64,000 nucleotides of DNA from Ciona savignyi (lineage: Eukaryota; Chordata; Ascidiacea; Phlebobranchia; Cionidae), in assembly GCA_000149265.1 (NCBI GenBank), contig CH003423.1, positions 913,221 to 977,220 of the forward strand, read 5' to 3'. The number at the start of each line of letters is the position of its first letter. Position 1 is the stretch's first letter. Under the pieces are notes generated by a model that searched no databases, had not been told where the DNA came from, and was given only the letters and a program-made list of their open reading frames with translations. Position numbers and translations under genes: made by a program. This document shows, one piece after another, positions 36,630 through 47,326 of the stretch.

Positions 36630-36785
36630 CTTTGTATGTAAACGTTTATGAAATTGTGCAAACTAGCAGGAAAATATTTAAGTTTATTATACTTGATTAT
36701 TTGAAACATAAAGCACGAGATGATTAAGGACTCTTATATGAAAATTAATAACCGTTTTAAATCCAGTAAAACGCACATTTTCTAC

Positions 36786-38243
36786 ACGCAACTGATCTTC
36801 CAGACATTGTGGCCCATTATGTGCTCCGAAACCATTTAAAATGGCGGCAAAGGTAGTGTAATGGCCAGTTTACTCGGCAGTGTGAACGCCCCGCCAATTT
36901 CTACTTACTTTTTGTTTTATGTTTGGTACGAGGTTCATTTTGAGGGGCTTAAGGTCAATTAATCTAAACTACAATAAGAGTTTTTACAATATACAATTAT
37001 ATATTATTAATTTGGGTTTTAAAAGTTTTATCGTAGGCTATCATTACATAATAAATTTCTAATTTTTGAACAGTTTAATGTTTGGTCAGGTAAAAATGTT
37101 TATTTTTGTCAGCTATTAAGCGAAAGGACTTGAATGTTAGTGTTAGGCGGGAAGGGCTTTGAAAGTTAGGCTAGGCTAAGCAATTTGCTGCAACATATCG
37201 TATTGTGCGAAATCCCTATTTATTAAATCCACGAAAACAAGTAATTAGTCTCATTGACGCTTAGGCTATAATATTAGGAAGAAAATGTTCAATCCAGCAG
37301 TTAAATCATTCGGTGGTTTAGGCTAATATAATTGGGATGTACAGTGGCAAACTCTGGGTAAATCGCGCCAGGGAAATATACCCCACAGACAAAAGAATAT
37401 TAGCACAGCGTTAAAATATTCTAATATTTTTAATTTAAGAAAGGCAAAGAATTTAGTTGATTTACGCACGTACGAAATAAACTTTGGCCTTTCATCACCG
37501 CCAAGCAAATTTTATTTTCTTCATACGTGGAATTACCAAAGTGAAATTTGCTTTATTTTACATAAAAATAAGCAAATTTGTACTGTACAAAACTCGATGT
37601 GACACAACCCAAGTCATTCGAAGTTGATATGGCAAGGGAATAATAATAATTATCAGTAATGTCGCATCGGGGCAATTATTTTGTAACTCGAATTTATTTC
37701 TGTACTGAAGCGTGACAACAAATCGAGGAATGCAAATTGCTCAATTTGGCGATGGACCCGAGATCATATCATGTCAATCAGCATCATTACGTCAAGAAAA
37801 TGTAAAATTAAGGTTTTTTAATCTTTAAAGAAGATGTAAATTTAAATATTAAGATCCTTAAACATATCTTACTAAACGTCATCAACAAGAGAGCTTAGCT
37901 ACAACTAAAGTATAATGTGTGGTATTCTTTTAATTATCAGTTGACTCAAGTTTCTTTCGAATTAAACGTGTTTGTTTGTGCATCTGCTGCATGAGCCGCT
38001 ATCTTCTCTCACTTCTCTCATTTCGTTTTGTCAACGTAATGCAGTAGTGACTTTAGGTTACGCCCTGTACCCCAGCTGCAGAGAAGAAAATAAACTAGTG
38101 CTTTGTCCAGTTTCACTGCTGTGACAATACGCGTGAATACGTTGAACGTTGTGTCGGTTATTGTAGGTGATTACCAATCTTCGCTTACTAGTCGTTGACT
38201 TCTGATATATTATTAGGCAAAGAGAAAACCTTTTTTGACTACT
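36786..38243 (-). repeat. Right arm of a large palindrome
   Basis: Reverse complement of 33974-35390. It starts inside a P450 last-exon remnant (CTTCCAGACATT...AAAATGGCGGC, with the same 13-base deletion as the pseudogene), so that fragment is present twice, head-out. It ends near 38243, where similarity stops at ACCTTTTTTGAC. Confidence 0.93.
37440..38243 (-). repeat. Dispersed 0.8-kb block, copy 3 (inside right palindrome arm)
   Basis: Inverted copy of 33917-34735, retaining the CAGCTGCAGAGAAGAAAA segment that copy 2 lacks. It ends about 185 bases upstream of the plus-strand P450 start. Confidence 0.85.
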
Positions 38244-38428
38244 TTCGGTTGTATAGGTATTGGCACAGGCACAGATTAATAAATAACAGAAGCAGTCGTC
38301 CGTTAAATTTCATTGAAATACTTGTCCGTTAAATTTCACTAAAGTAGGCTAGTCGTCCGTATATTGCTACATTCGTCTACGTTGATACAAATGCGTTGTA
38401 ATGTTACTAGAAACCATTTCCAGCCAAC

Positions 38429-41400
38429 ATGCTGCAAAGTATGTTTAATGAAATAAATGTGAGCACCGCTTTTGTGTTTCTTTCTGTTTTCTTGGCTTTG
38501 TACTACTGGTACAGGAGACCGAAAAACTATCCACCTGGGCCTCGGGGTATTCCATTATTGGGGTTTCTGCCGTTTCTAGGTAATTACCCTGAACGTACAA
38601 TGTACAAATGGAGCAAAAAGTATGGACCTGTGATGTCTGTGCGAATGGGAAGACAGGATTGGGTAATTCTTGGAGACCATGAAACCATACGACAGGTTAA
38701 TTAACTTTTTTAACCTTTAGGTATTCCTAAAAGCTTAAACAAACGAATTGCGTTCTTATGTAGGCATTGGTGAACCAGGGCAACTCATTTTCCGGGAGGC
38801 CTTTAATAGCTACCATTGATCAAATAACTGAAGGACACGGTATACTATTAATAGATTATGGCGATTGGTGGAAACGGCAACGCAGATTTGGCTTTTCAAC
38901 TCTTCGAGGGTGAGCTGGGTCCTAATGTAAATTTGATTTGTTTAATACATTTATATATTCCATTCTATTTAAAGTTTTGGAGTTGGTAAGCGAAGCATGG
39001 AAGATCGTATTACCGAAGAAGTGGCTTATTTAAACAATGCAATCCGCTTGCACGACGGCAAAGCATTCAATATACAAGTATGGTATACGTTTGGTATTAA
39101 TCAATAGACATGAATCGCCCTTTTAGTGGTCCAACGCAGAAGTAAAATTAATACTTAAAATGTAATGTGTTAAATTTTTCATTTTGAGGGAGTAGTACAA
39201 TATGACATTTAAAGTATCCACAGAAATTTTCTATATATTAATAGACTAATCGTCTATATTAAATAAAGTTTTTTAGAATTAATTTGGCAGAATATTCGTT
39301 TTAAGAAAAATAAAACAAATTGGTCGTTCTTCATGTTTTTATGGCAGACCGAATGCTTTTTGTGCATGTAACTAAGTATAACGATTACAACTGTAGTCGA
39401 ACGGTTTGTGCAAAAATATAAATTTCCAGCATTTAAAAGGATGTCAATTATCTGATAACAATCTAAATCTTTTCATGCTTAGCGTAGAATAGAAAATCCA
39501 TATGTATATTCCCGTGAATGGGAAAAAGTAATGAGCGTTAACACACGGGCAATTGTCCGATTCCACCGTCGTGTTATCGAGGCTATTGCAGTGGGTTGTG
39601 TATAACTGAGACTTTCCTTATATTTGGTAGGGCCAGTTATTCCACTGGGTTCAGACAATGTGTTAAGTGACTTGCCCAAGGACACAACCGATAACTCGCA
39701 AGCAGTTTTAACCTAAAACCGTTCGGCTGAAGGGCAACGTACTCAACCACCACGCTATTTGGTCGGATCAAGACTTTGTTGCCTCGACCGGAAGCTGGTT
39801 TGCATAATTTGATGTGATAACGTTTACACACAGAGCATCCTGAGCAATGCAGTCTCAAACAACATTTCCAGCATTGTACTGGGAAGACGATTCGAATACG
39901 ACGACGAACGCTTCAAGGAGATAATGGCAAGATTAGCAATGGGGTAACACATCATCATGTTTAAGTGTGTTCTGTAGCATAATTAAACATTTTATTGCGA
40001 TTTGTAGGTTCAACGATCCTGACACAAGCTTTTTTCTACAAATATTGATCTTCATGCCAGCTTGCGTTCATCTTCCATACTTTTCCCGGGTTAATAAAAA
40101 GTTGATGGAGGATGTTGACGTCACTATAAGTAAGGAAATATATTGGTAAAATATTGTTATAATAAAAAGGGTCGTCCTCAGAGTTACTGCGAGTAAATAG
40201 TCGCAGAACACAAAGCCTCATACGACCAAGACAACCACAGAGATTTCATTGACGCGTTTCTGGGCGAACAAAAAGCTGAAAACGGAACAGATGCTTTCAC
40301 GGTATAGACTTTATGGGGAGTTTGATAACTACAGCTTAAAAGGCATTTGTGCAGCGGTCACTTTCTCTCACATCTACACTGTATATCTTTGGTTGATTTT
40401 CTTTTATTCAAGGGCTATGATTTAACAAAAATAAAACTTTTTCATTACTACGTCGCTATATAATGCAACCCTGTTTAACTGTTAACTTGCGTATATGTTG
40501 TCAACATTATTTAACTGTTTACGAGTATTTTTTATCAATATATTTTTGTCAATATTGATAATAAGTGAAATTAATGACTACTTTTGCTAAACATAATTCG
40601 AACTAAAAAATTGCGTTATTTCTGGCTTCGTTCTGAAAAATTATTTTACTCAGCATTTAAATTTGACGTAGGTCTCCCAAAAGTCGCAATTGGGGGTGAC
40701 AACGGCACAGCAACACTTCCACTAAATTGTATACCAACTACTTTTGTCCACCATTCATAGGACAAACAGCTGTTGCATTATGTACGCGATTTATTCTTTG
40801 CCTGGAAGTGAAACAACAGCCACCACTCTCAGATGGGCTCTTCTTTGTTTAATTCACTACCCCAAGAAGCAGGAAAAGCTTCGTAAAGAAATCTTTAAAG
40901 TCTTAGGTAAGATGTGTTGATACCTATTGGATTTAATTTAATGTACAGGTATTTAAGTTATATAACAGAACAAAACTTTGTTTGTCACAGGCCAGGAAAA
41001 AATCCCCGCAGTAGATAACAAATCATACATGCCATACACGTGCGCGTTCATGCAAGAGGTGTATCGTTACCGTACTCTCGCGCCTTTAGGTGTTGCCCAC
41101 ATGACGAATGAGGATGTTAATCTCAATGGATATAGTATCCCAAATGAAACGATGGTAAAGTGTTTATATCACATAATTAACGTAATAAATTTAACGTCTT
41201 CTGTATATAAAATGCTAACATATTTTTGTCTATTATAGGATAGGATATTTATGTTTATCACCGTGAATTGGAAACCAAGGGGGTAAGGCACAGGCAATCG
41301 TCCGATTACCTCACGCCCACTGTCGGGTTACGGAGTAATTGCATTGTATTGTGTATGATTCACACGTTCCCTAAATTTAGTAAAACCCATATATAAGTCG

Positions 41401-41875
41401 CTGGGTTCAGGCAATGTCCGTTATTTGCATTGCCCAAGGGCACAACCGACTAGCTAACGACCAGTTTCGAAACTGCAACCCCTCGGTTGAAAGGCGACGC
41501 ACTAAACCACCAGATTAACCCGTCGGGTTTATCTGAACTACTAATGTTGATTGGCAGATTTTTGTAAATCTATGGGCTGTGCACAACAATCCTGATGTGT
41601 GGGACGAACCAAGCAAGTTTAAACCTGAACGTCATCTCGATGATAAAGGAAACTTTGTTCAATCGAAACACGTGATTCCATTCTCGGTTGGTCCACGTCA
41701 TTGCTTAGGAGAACAACTGGCTCGAATGGAAGTCTTCATCTTCCTGGTTTCGTTGGTTCAGAAATTTGAATTTCTACCGGATCCAGACGAAGTTAATCTT
41801 CCAGACATTGAAAACGGCTCTTATGGCCCATTATGTGCTCCAAAACCATTTAAAATGGTGGCAAGGATAGTGTAA
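38429..41875 (+). CDS. Cytochrome P450, CYP2 clan, mirrored copy with two one-base insertions
   Basis: Head-to-head partner of the gene at 29037-33146. Exons: 38429-38695, 38764-38909, 38975-39077, 39834-39943, 40008-40129, 40182-40301, 40761-40906, 40991-41154, 41558-41875. Exons 6 and 7 are each one base longer than in paralogues (120 against 119, 146 against 145), with the extra base near 40194 and near 40801. The first shift gives a TGA at 40250-40252, so the sequence as given cannot encode a full enzyme. Ignoring both, the product is 497 aa with MLQSMFNEINVS signal anchor, PPGPRG, AGSET, EVYRYR and haem FSVGPRHCLG. All splice sites are consensus and the rest of the frame is open. Recent pseudogene or assembly error. 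Confidence 0.9.
39483..39772 (-). mobile_element. SINE in mirrored P450 intron 3
   Basis: Positional counterpart of the SINE at 31855-32140, with the same relative orientation and similar divergence (TTCCACTGGGTTCAGACAATG, TTGCCCAAGGACACAACCG, CTATTTGGTCGG). Supports a single insertion before the duplication. Confidence 0.9.
41236..41528 (-). mobile_element. SINE in mirrored P450 intron 8
   Basis: Full length, from the ATAGGATAGGATATTTATG tail to CCACCAGATTAACCCGTCGGG at the head. It ends about 30 bases before the exon 9 acceptor. Counterpart of 29421-29705. Confidence 0.9.
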
Positions 41876-42463
41876 AGTTCACTTTACATTACAGCTACAC
41901 CGTACATTACAGCTACAACGAGTCTACTTACCTTTTTTGTGTCATAATTTTTGACGACGTTCTTTTTGAGTGGCATTTCCTCATCTAATCTAATAAACGG
42001 TTGTGTAGCGAAATGGTTATATTCTACTCAGCTGCACAAGTTATGATTGATGTTTTTTGTCACCAATTGAATTTATTTTGTCATATACAATAATAAATTT
42101 GTCATTAACATGGTTTTTAAATGTTTTATCCTAGTCTACATTTAGATAATAAATTTACTGTTTTGATATCTCTCAACAGCAAGACCACGTGCATCATTTT
42201 CGTAGTAAACGGAAATTAAATGCAGTCTGCAACAAATGATCTTTTTGTCAAAAATTTGTCCTAATAGGCTTACATGTAAACACACTCATTTTCATACAAC
42301 AGTGACTACACGGAAAAATCGTTCACTTTTGTGCCAGTGGTAAAATATATATCTTAATTATCTTTAACTTGTGTAGTTCTATAATAAACGCTATTTAAAA
42401 ACACGATATTTTAGTATGTAGGTATTATTATTATTAATAAAATAATTCAGTGGCTGAATATAG

Positions 42464-42756
42464 TAGGGTAGGATATTCAACGTTATCCCCATGAATGGGA
42501 AAACCAAGGTGGCTATCACACGGGCAATCGTCAGATCACCTCGCACCCATCGTCGGGTTACCGGAGCTATTGCAGTGTGTTGTATATGATAGACACGTTC
42601 CTTCAATTTGGTACAACACATTAATCCTCTGGGTTCAGGCAATGTCCGTAAAGTGCCTTGGCCAAGGACACAACAGACTAGCTAGCGACCAGTTTCGCAT
42701 CTGCAACCTTTCGATTGAAAGGCGACGCACTTAACCGCTAGACCAACCGGCCGGGT
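42464..42756 (-). mobile_element. Full-length tRNA-derived SINE
   Basis: Very close to the family consensus and to 15849-16190, from GTAGGATATTCA at the tail to CTAGACCAACCGGCCGG at the tRNA-like head. The little divergence suggests a young copy. It carries one unit of the ATTGCAGTGTGTTG segment. Confidence 0.93.
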
Positions 42757-43016
42757 ATTGTAGTGACTATTGAAAATGTAGGCTTGTTGATTTTGTGTGT
42801 TGTTTTAAGCTATTATTTCGTCGTGATTTCGGAACAAAAACTACTAACCAAAATTGGCTATTAATAAAAATCTGGTTCCAGGTATATTTTAAAAATGTTA
42901 GTGATAACCCAGCAGCAAGGAACTCCGCCGAGTCCAATACTTAAGGTATTTTGCAAGAAATGTATTCCAAATACAAGTGGTACGAAACATTAATTTTTTA
43001 ATATGTTTATATTGAA

Positions 43017-43400
43017 ACAGGAAAGAATTTAGTTGATTTACCCACGTACAGGATATCTATGGTTTGACGTAGCATAAACATCAAGCATATTTAATTGTCT
43101 CTAAACGGGGGGTTCCCAAAGTAACCTTTCATTATTTAACATGAAAAATAGGTCAATCTGTACTTAACATTACTCGATGTCCCTTGTGGTATAGTCCGAA
43201 TAGCCTAATTCAGTTTACGTAGGTATGAAGGGAATATTATTTGTCAGTCGCACCGCAACAGTGCGGATTATTTTGTAAAGCAAATTTATTTCTGTATGAA
43301 ATATGACATCAAACCTAAGAAAACAAAATGCTAATTTTTGCGAAGGACATATAATATCAGTCAGTCTTATTACGTCAAGAAAATAAAATTTAGTGATTTA
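43017..43400 (-). repeat. Dispersed block, diverged copy 4
   Basis: Resembles the right palindrome arm around 37440-37860 (AGAATTTAGTTGATTTACCC, ATTTTGTAAAGCAAATTTATTTCTGTA, CATTTTATTACGTCAAGAAAAT-like blocks) but with many substitutions. An older copy of the same block downstream of the mirrored P450. Confidence 0.65.
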
Positions 43401-43509
43401 ATTTAAAGACTGTTTGTATTTGTTAAATTTAAATTTTTAATACTGTACCCTCTGCTTTCTTTTCGTCCATGTAGTTCCTTGATATTTTCGTCCATGTAGT
43501 TCCTTGAGC

Positions 43510-43804
43510 CCCTATTGGAAAGTTCGTTTTCTGTGCGCCGGATTTTTGCGCCAACATTTTTTAACCAAAATTTTGCGCCATGCCAGTAATACTAATTTGC
43601 GCCGCTACAAACAAAGTTGCATCATTTTCAATTAAAACTTTGTAATCAAAAACTTAAAGTATCAAAAATACTGATATAAATGAAAGAAAGTGTAATCACG
43701 CCACGCCAGCATAATTTTTGCAGTTTTCTGCGCCAATACCCGAAAAAGTAGTCAGTGCGCCACGCCAGATATATCCGGCGCATCATACGAACTTTCCAGT
43801 AGGG
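43510..43804. mobile_element. MITE with hAT-like features (295 bp)
   Basis: Ends are imperfect inverted repeats: CCCTATTGGAAAGTTCG at the left, and the complement of CCCTACTGGAAAGTTCG at the right. The element is flanked by an exact 8-base direct repeat, CCTTGAGC, at 43502-43509 and 43805-43812. An 8-base target duplication is characteristic of hAT transposons. Inside are many TGCGCC/GGCGCA motifs near both ends and no coding capacity, so it would need a transposase in trans. Confidence 0.88.
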
Positions 43805-44647
43805 CCTTGAGCTATTAAAGTGTGGTTTATATAATTGAAGCATTTCTTCAGTTTTATTGCAATCCATTAAATCCAATGTTATCAAGCAAAATTTAATTAG
43901 TAACTTTCATAAACCCAAGACCAATTCTATTTAGGGTACTGGGCAAAACCTTATATCCCACCTTACCAGTAAGATGTTATGTATTGTCAAATTGAATCCG
44001 TATCACTCACTAGCTTATCGTAGTATAATATAAATCTTTTATAGTCATAGCAGTGTTTTGGATTATTTTCTAACTAATTGTGGGTTTGAAAAAGTATAAA
44101 GGATTGCTTTTTTAATTGTATATGTGGGTTGTCTGCAGTCAATTTTTAGAAGGGATCATTATCAAATAATTTGTGCCCACAAACTGGTTACTGGATTTTT
44201 TGTATAAGTCTATTTTGCATATAAGTCTTATTTATTATTTGTTTAAGTCTATTTGTTGATTTGAAATACCGGACTGCGAACCCGTAGGCATGACAATTTC
44301 GATTTCTTGTTGAATCTAATGATTTACAATAATTTTATTAAGAGACTTTCCCCAAGGACACAAAACAACCCCACAAAAAGTTTCCATGCTTAAGTTAATA
44401 TATGATGATGACATACAATATGCCAGAACAATATTGTGAATATATGAAGATTACATGTATTTAATTGGTTAATCTATTATCTAGACTTGGTTCTTAGTTG
44501 CCTATAGCACTTCTAAAATTGAGAATTTATTTAACCTCCAGTTAATACTAAGAGAAATAATTATTCTTCCAAATTGTAATACTACCCTAGATTCATCGCA
44601 CATACTTGTGAGGCCCGTTACTGTTAAACTGTAACGCCTAGTAGACT

Positions 44648-46081
44648 ATGTCCGAAAAGAAAAATGGGCAACTTAACCCACCAAACTACCTGCCACTGGT
44701 GAATTCTCACAACACTGCACTGGATATGATTGTGGCCGATTCTGGGTTAGGTAGAACAAATATAAGCGCATCAGAAGAGGATATATTGAATGGAAACACT
44801 TCTGAAAATGTGGATCTGTCGTTGGCAGAGCTGCTTGGACAAGATGTGGAGTTCACAAAGGAACCATCTAATATGTTAAAACAAAATTTAGGAAACACTG
44901 CACAAACTTTTGATGTCAGTCAAAATTATGAACTTGGCGATGTTAATGAAAAGTTCTTGTTTTCTTCAAAATCCGATTACAATTTAAACAAAAAGAAAAT
45001 TGGCGATAATTCTGCTGACGGGTTCGATTTAGAAAGTTTTGATAAAAGTTTATCGGATTTGCAAGGAGCTGCATTCCGCTATGCATCTTTGAATCGAATA
45101 GATTTAGACACAATACCCCAAGGTTCTGATGAAAATGTATTCTCCGTTCATTCACTTGGTTGGCTTCCTATGAGCACTTGCTCTTCCGATCCAGATGTCA
45201 GTAGCGCGGATGTCAACGCATGCATCCGGCATCTTTCACAGAGTCATGGACAGATAATGGATGGGATTGGGGCTTGGGGTGAAGGAAAACGTCTAAATCT
45301 TGTAATCGACCAGGCATGCTTGAAGCTCACTGACCCGATAACAGACGTGGTGCTGCAGAAACAAAACATAAAGCAGATTCGAGTATGGGGTGTTGGCAGG
45401 GACAGTCAGCATGATTTTGCCTATGTTGTGAAAGATCCAGACCAACACAGCTTTAAATGTCATGTGTTTAGATGTGATGTAGCTGCAAGAGCAATTGCGC
45501 AACAACTACACTTAGCGTGCGAGAAAATTTCAGAGAAGCGGAAATTGGAAAAAAGTTCAAATGAAAAAGAAAGAGTTGCGATGATGACTAAAATTCCAGA
45601 GCGAAAATCAGAACCCAAGCGTGAGTTTAAAGTACAATATCTTGGGTTCCGTAAAAATGTTGGTATAACTGGCATGTCTGTTATAAAGGATGTCATTATC
45701 AAAGTAACCTGTGATGATCAGATTCTTTGTCATGATGCTCTCCTTTCCGTTACTCCTTCAGCTATTCTAATTACGAGGGTCTGCGATGGATCCGTTATTG
45801 TAAACTGCCGTACGCGATATCTCTCGTTCATGGGAATCGGTAGTGACATAAGTCTTTTTGCGTTCATTAGTGTTGCTGGTGAAACCAACTGCCATGTTGT
45901 CCAGTGCTTACCAAACGCTGCTAAACTTGCATTCGCGGTACAGGAAGCATGCGTTTTGCGCTACCAAATGGCTGTTGATTCAAATTCAGTCATGTTGCCG
46001 GTTGAAAAGAAGCAGTCACCCAGAACTGAAAAGCGTTCTTTTGGAACTGTTGTTAAAAATATTCTCTTTGGATCAAAATAA
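44648..46081 (+). CDS. Fe65/APBB-like adaptor with two PTB domains, single exon
   Basis: Cytoplasmic adaptor of the Fe65 (amyloid precursor protein-binding family B) type, 477 aa in one uninterrupted frame. Residues 1-162 are acidic and low in complexity. PTB1 is at about 163-300, with the family-specific FSVHSLGW, ACIRHLS, GAWGEGK, IRVWGVGRDS, DFAYV and KCHVFRCD. PTB2 is at about 325-442, with VQYLGF, RTRYLSFMGIGSD, FAFISVAG, CLPNAA and ACVLRYQ. In vertebrate Fe65 PTB2 binds the APP tail NPxY motif and PTB1 binds LRP and Tip60. The WW domain that precedes PTB1 in vertebrate Fe65 proteins is not in this frame. The lack of introns is striking among intron-dense neighbours. AATAAA lies at 46089-46094, just past the stop. 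Confidence 0.92.
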   Translation: MSEKKNGQLNPPNYLPLVNSHNTALDMIVADSGLGRTNISASEEDILNGNTSENVDLSLAELLGQDVEFTKEPSNMLKQNLGNTAQTFDVSQNYELGDVNEKFLFSSKSDYNLNKKKIGDNSADGFDLESFDKSLSDLQGAAFRYASLNRIDLDTIPQGSDENVFSVHSLGWLPMSTCSSDPDVSSADVNACIRHLSQSHGQIMDGIGAWGEGKRLNLVIDQACLKLTDPITDVVLQKQNIKQIRVWGVGRDSQHDFAYVVKDPDQHSFKCHVFRCDVAARAIAQQLHLACEKISEKRKLEKSSNEKERVAMMTKIPERKSEPKREFKVQYLGFRKNVGITGMSVIKDVIIKVTCDDQILCHDALLSVTPSAILITRVCDGSVIVNCRTRYLSFMGIGSDISLFAFISVAGETNCHVVQCLPNAAKLAFAVQEACVLRYQMAVDSNSVMLPVEKKQSPRTEKRSFGTVVKNILFGSK

Positions 46082-47326
46082 CATTAGTAATAAATGAAAT
46101 AATAGTTTTGTTATTTTTTTACTGCAACTTCCTAAATGTGTATTCAACAATCAAGAGATTCTCAAGTGTCAATACTATTCTTATGAAGCAATCATTTTAC
46201 CACAATTAAGTTAAAGTAATCAAATTACTTCAATTCAATTAAGTTGTTTTGCTATGCTCTATTACATGGTGCCTTTGCATTTATTCGCCAATTTGGTCAA
46301 TCTACAGTGTTAAGTGTTTTAGACCAGTTATATATATTTTAAACGAGACTTTTTGTATTGATCTTGCTTTGTATGTTACTCATTTCTTCGTATAGTTATG
46401 TTTTTTTATGGAAAAACTTCCTATTTTTACCTCTATTTACCTTTTTCTAAATGTTTATAATATTTTAAACAACGAAATGCAGTATGTTTCTTTATATTTT
46501 AAATATATCTGTCAAGTATTATTCCCCGGTCTATCAAGACACAAAGAATGCACAGGAAAATGTTGTGACACATTCTGATAAATTGCATTCAGAACGACAC
46601 ACGATATTTCTTGGCACCCCAATTGTTTAGCCATTAGTATTACATATTTCTGATGCTTTGTTTTTGCATTTTACTGGATAAATATATCGGAAAATTAATT
46701 TTATTTTATGTGATGTATATCGCAGTAAACATATATATTTATATTCTGGTTCATATTTAAAATTTGCGAGTCCATATTACAAACATACATTTAAAGATCT
46801 GCCACAAGAATTTCATTTTGGAAAAACCCATTGATTATTTGCTAATTTGGATTTTATCCCTTAGCTAAGTAGATTTGTAAAACATTATATGCTTTAATGC
46901 AATTGGATGCAAATAAATTTATATTAAAGTTGCTCTCTTTAAATAGTTAGTAATGCTATTTAACATTCCTTTACTAGATTACTGCTAATGATACATGGTG
47001 CTATAATGCTCTATATAATCATTTACAATTTACTTCACACACATATATACATAGTTCTAATTTCCTGTGCTAAGTGTGTTACACAAATTTAAGTTGGAAT
47101 GTTTACATTATTTTGAAAAGTGTCACATTTGTTAGTTTGTATTAGTAGGTTCTACTGCTTTTCATGGTGATTTCTTATTTGTTTATTGCCATAAATAAGT
47201 TTTTTTGTCATTGTACTATACCTTGCTTTTGTTGTTTTGCCTGGGAATGTTATGATTCATGTTTTATATGAAATTTTAATGAGCTGCTGTGATGAAAGTT
47301 TTAATACATGGTCGTTCTTAAGGGAA
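46082..47326. other. Spacer between APBB-like gene and first GH3 gene
   Basis: Very AT-rich; no gene, SINE or tandem array recognised. It contains the 3' end of the APBB-like transcript and the promoter of the GH3 gene. The open frame continues upstream of the chosen GH3 start to about 47237, but those residues do not look like a signal peptide. Confidence 0.6.

Larger units (their letters stand above)
41876..44647. other. Intergenic spacer between P450 and APBB-like gene
   Basis: 3' flank of the P450 with an inverted match (about 42085-42240) to 28000-28200; a full SINE (42464-42756); a diverged fourth copy of the dispersed block (43017-43400); and a MITE (43510-43804). A short SINE scrap with CCCCAAGGACACAA may lie at 44345-44385. 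No gene recognised. Confidence 0.7.

Noticed and set aside
36178..36727. Plus-strand open frames
   Set aside because: They are antisense shadows of exons 4-6 of the P450 pseudogene.
33974..38243. Palindrome as a retrovirus or large DNA transposon with long inverted ends
   Set aside because: The spacer holds only P450 pseudogene exons, there is no transposase or polymerase frame, and the arms contain P450 3' sequence; a duplication explains it better.
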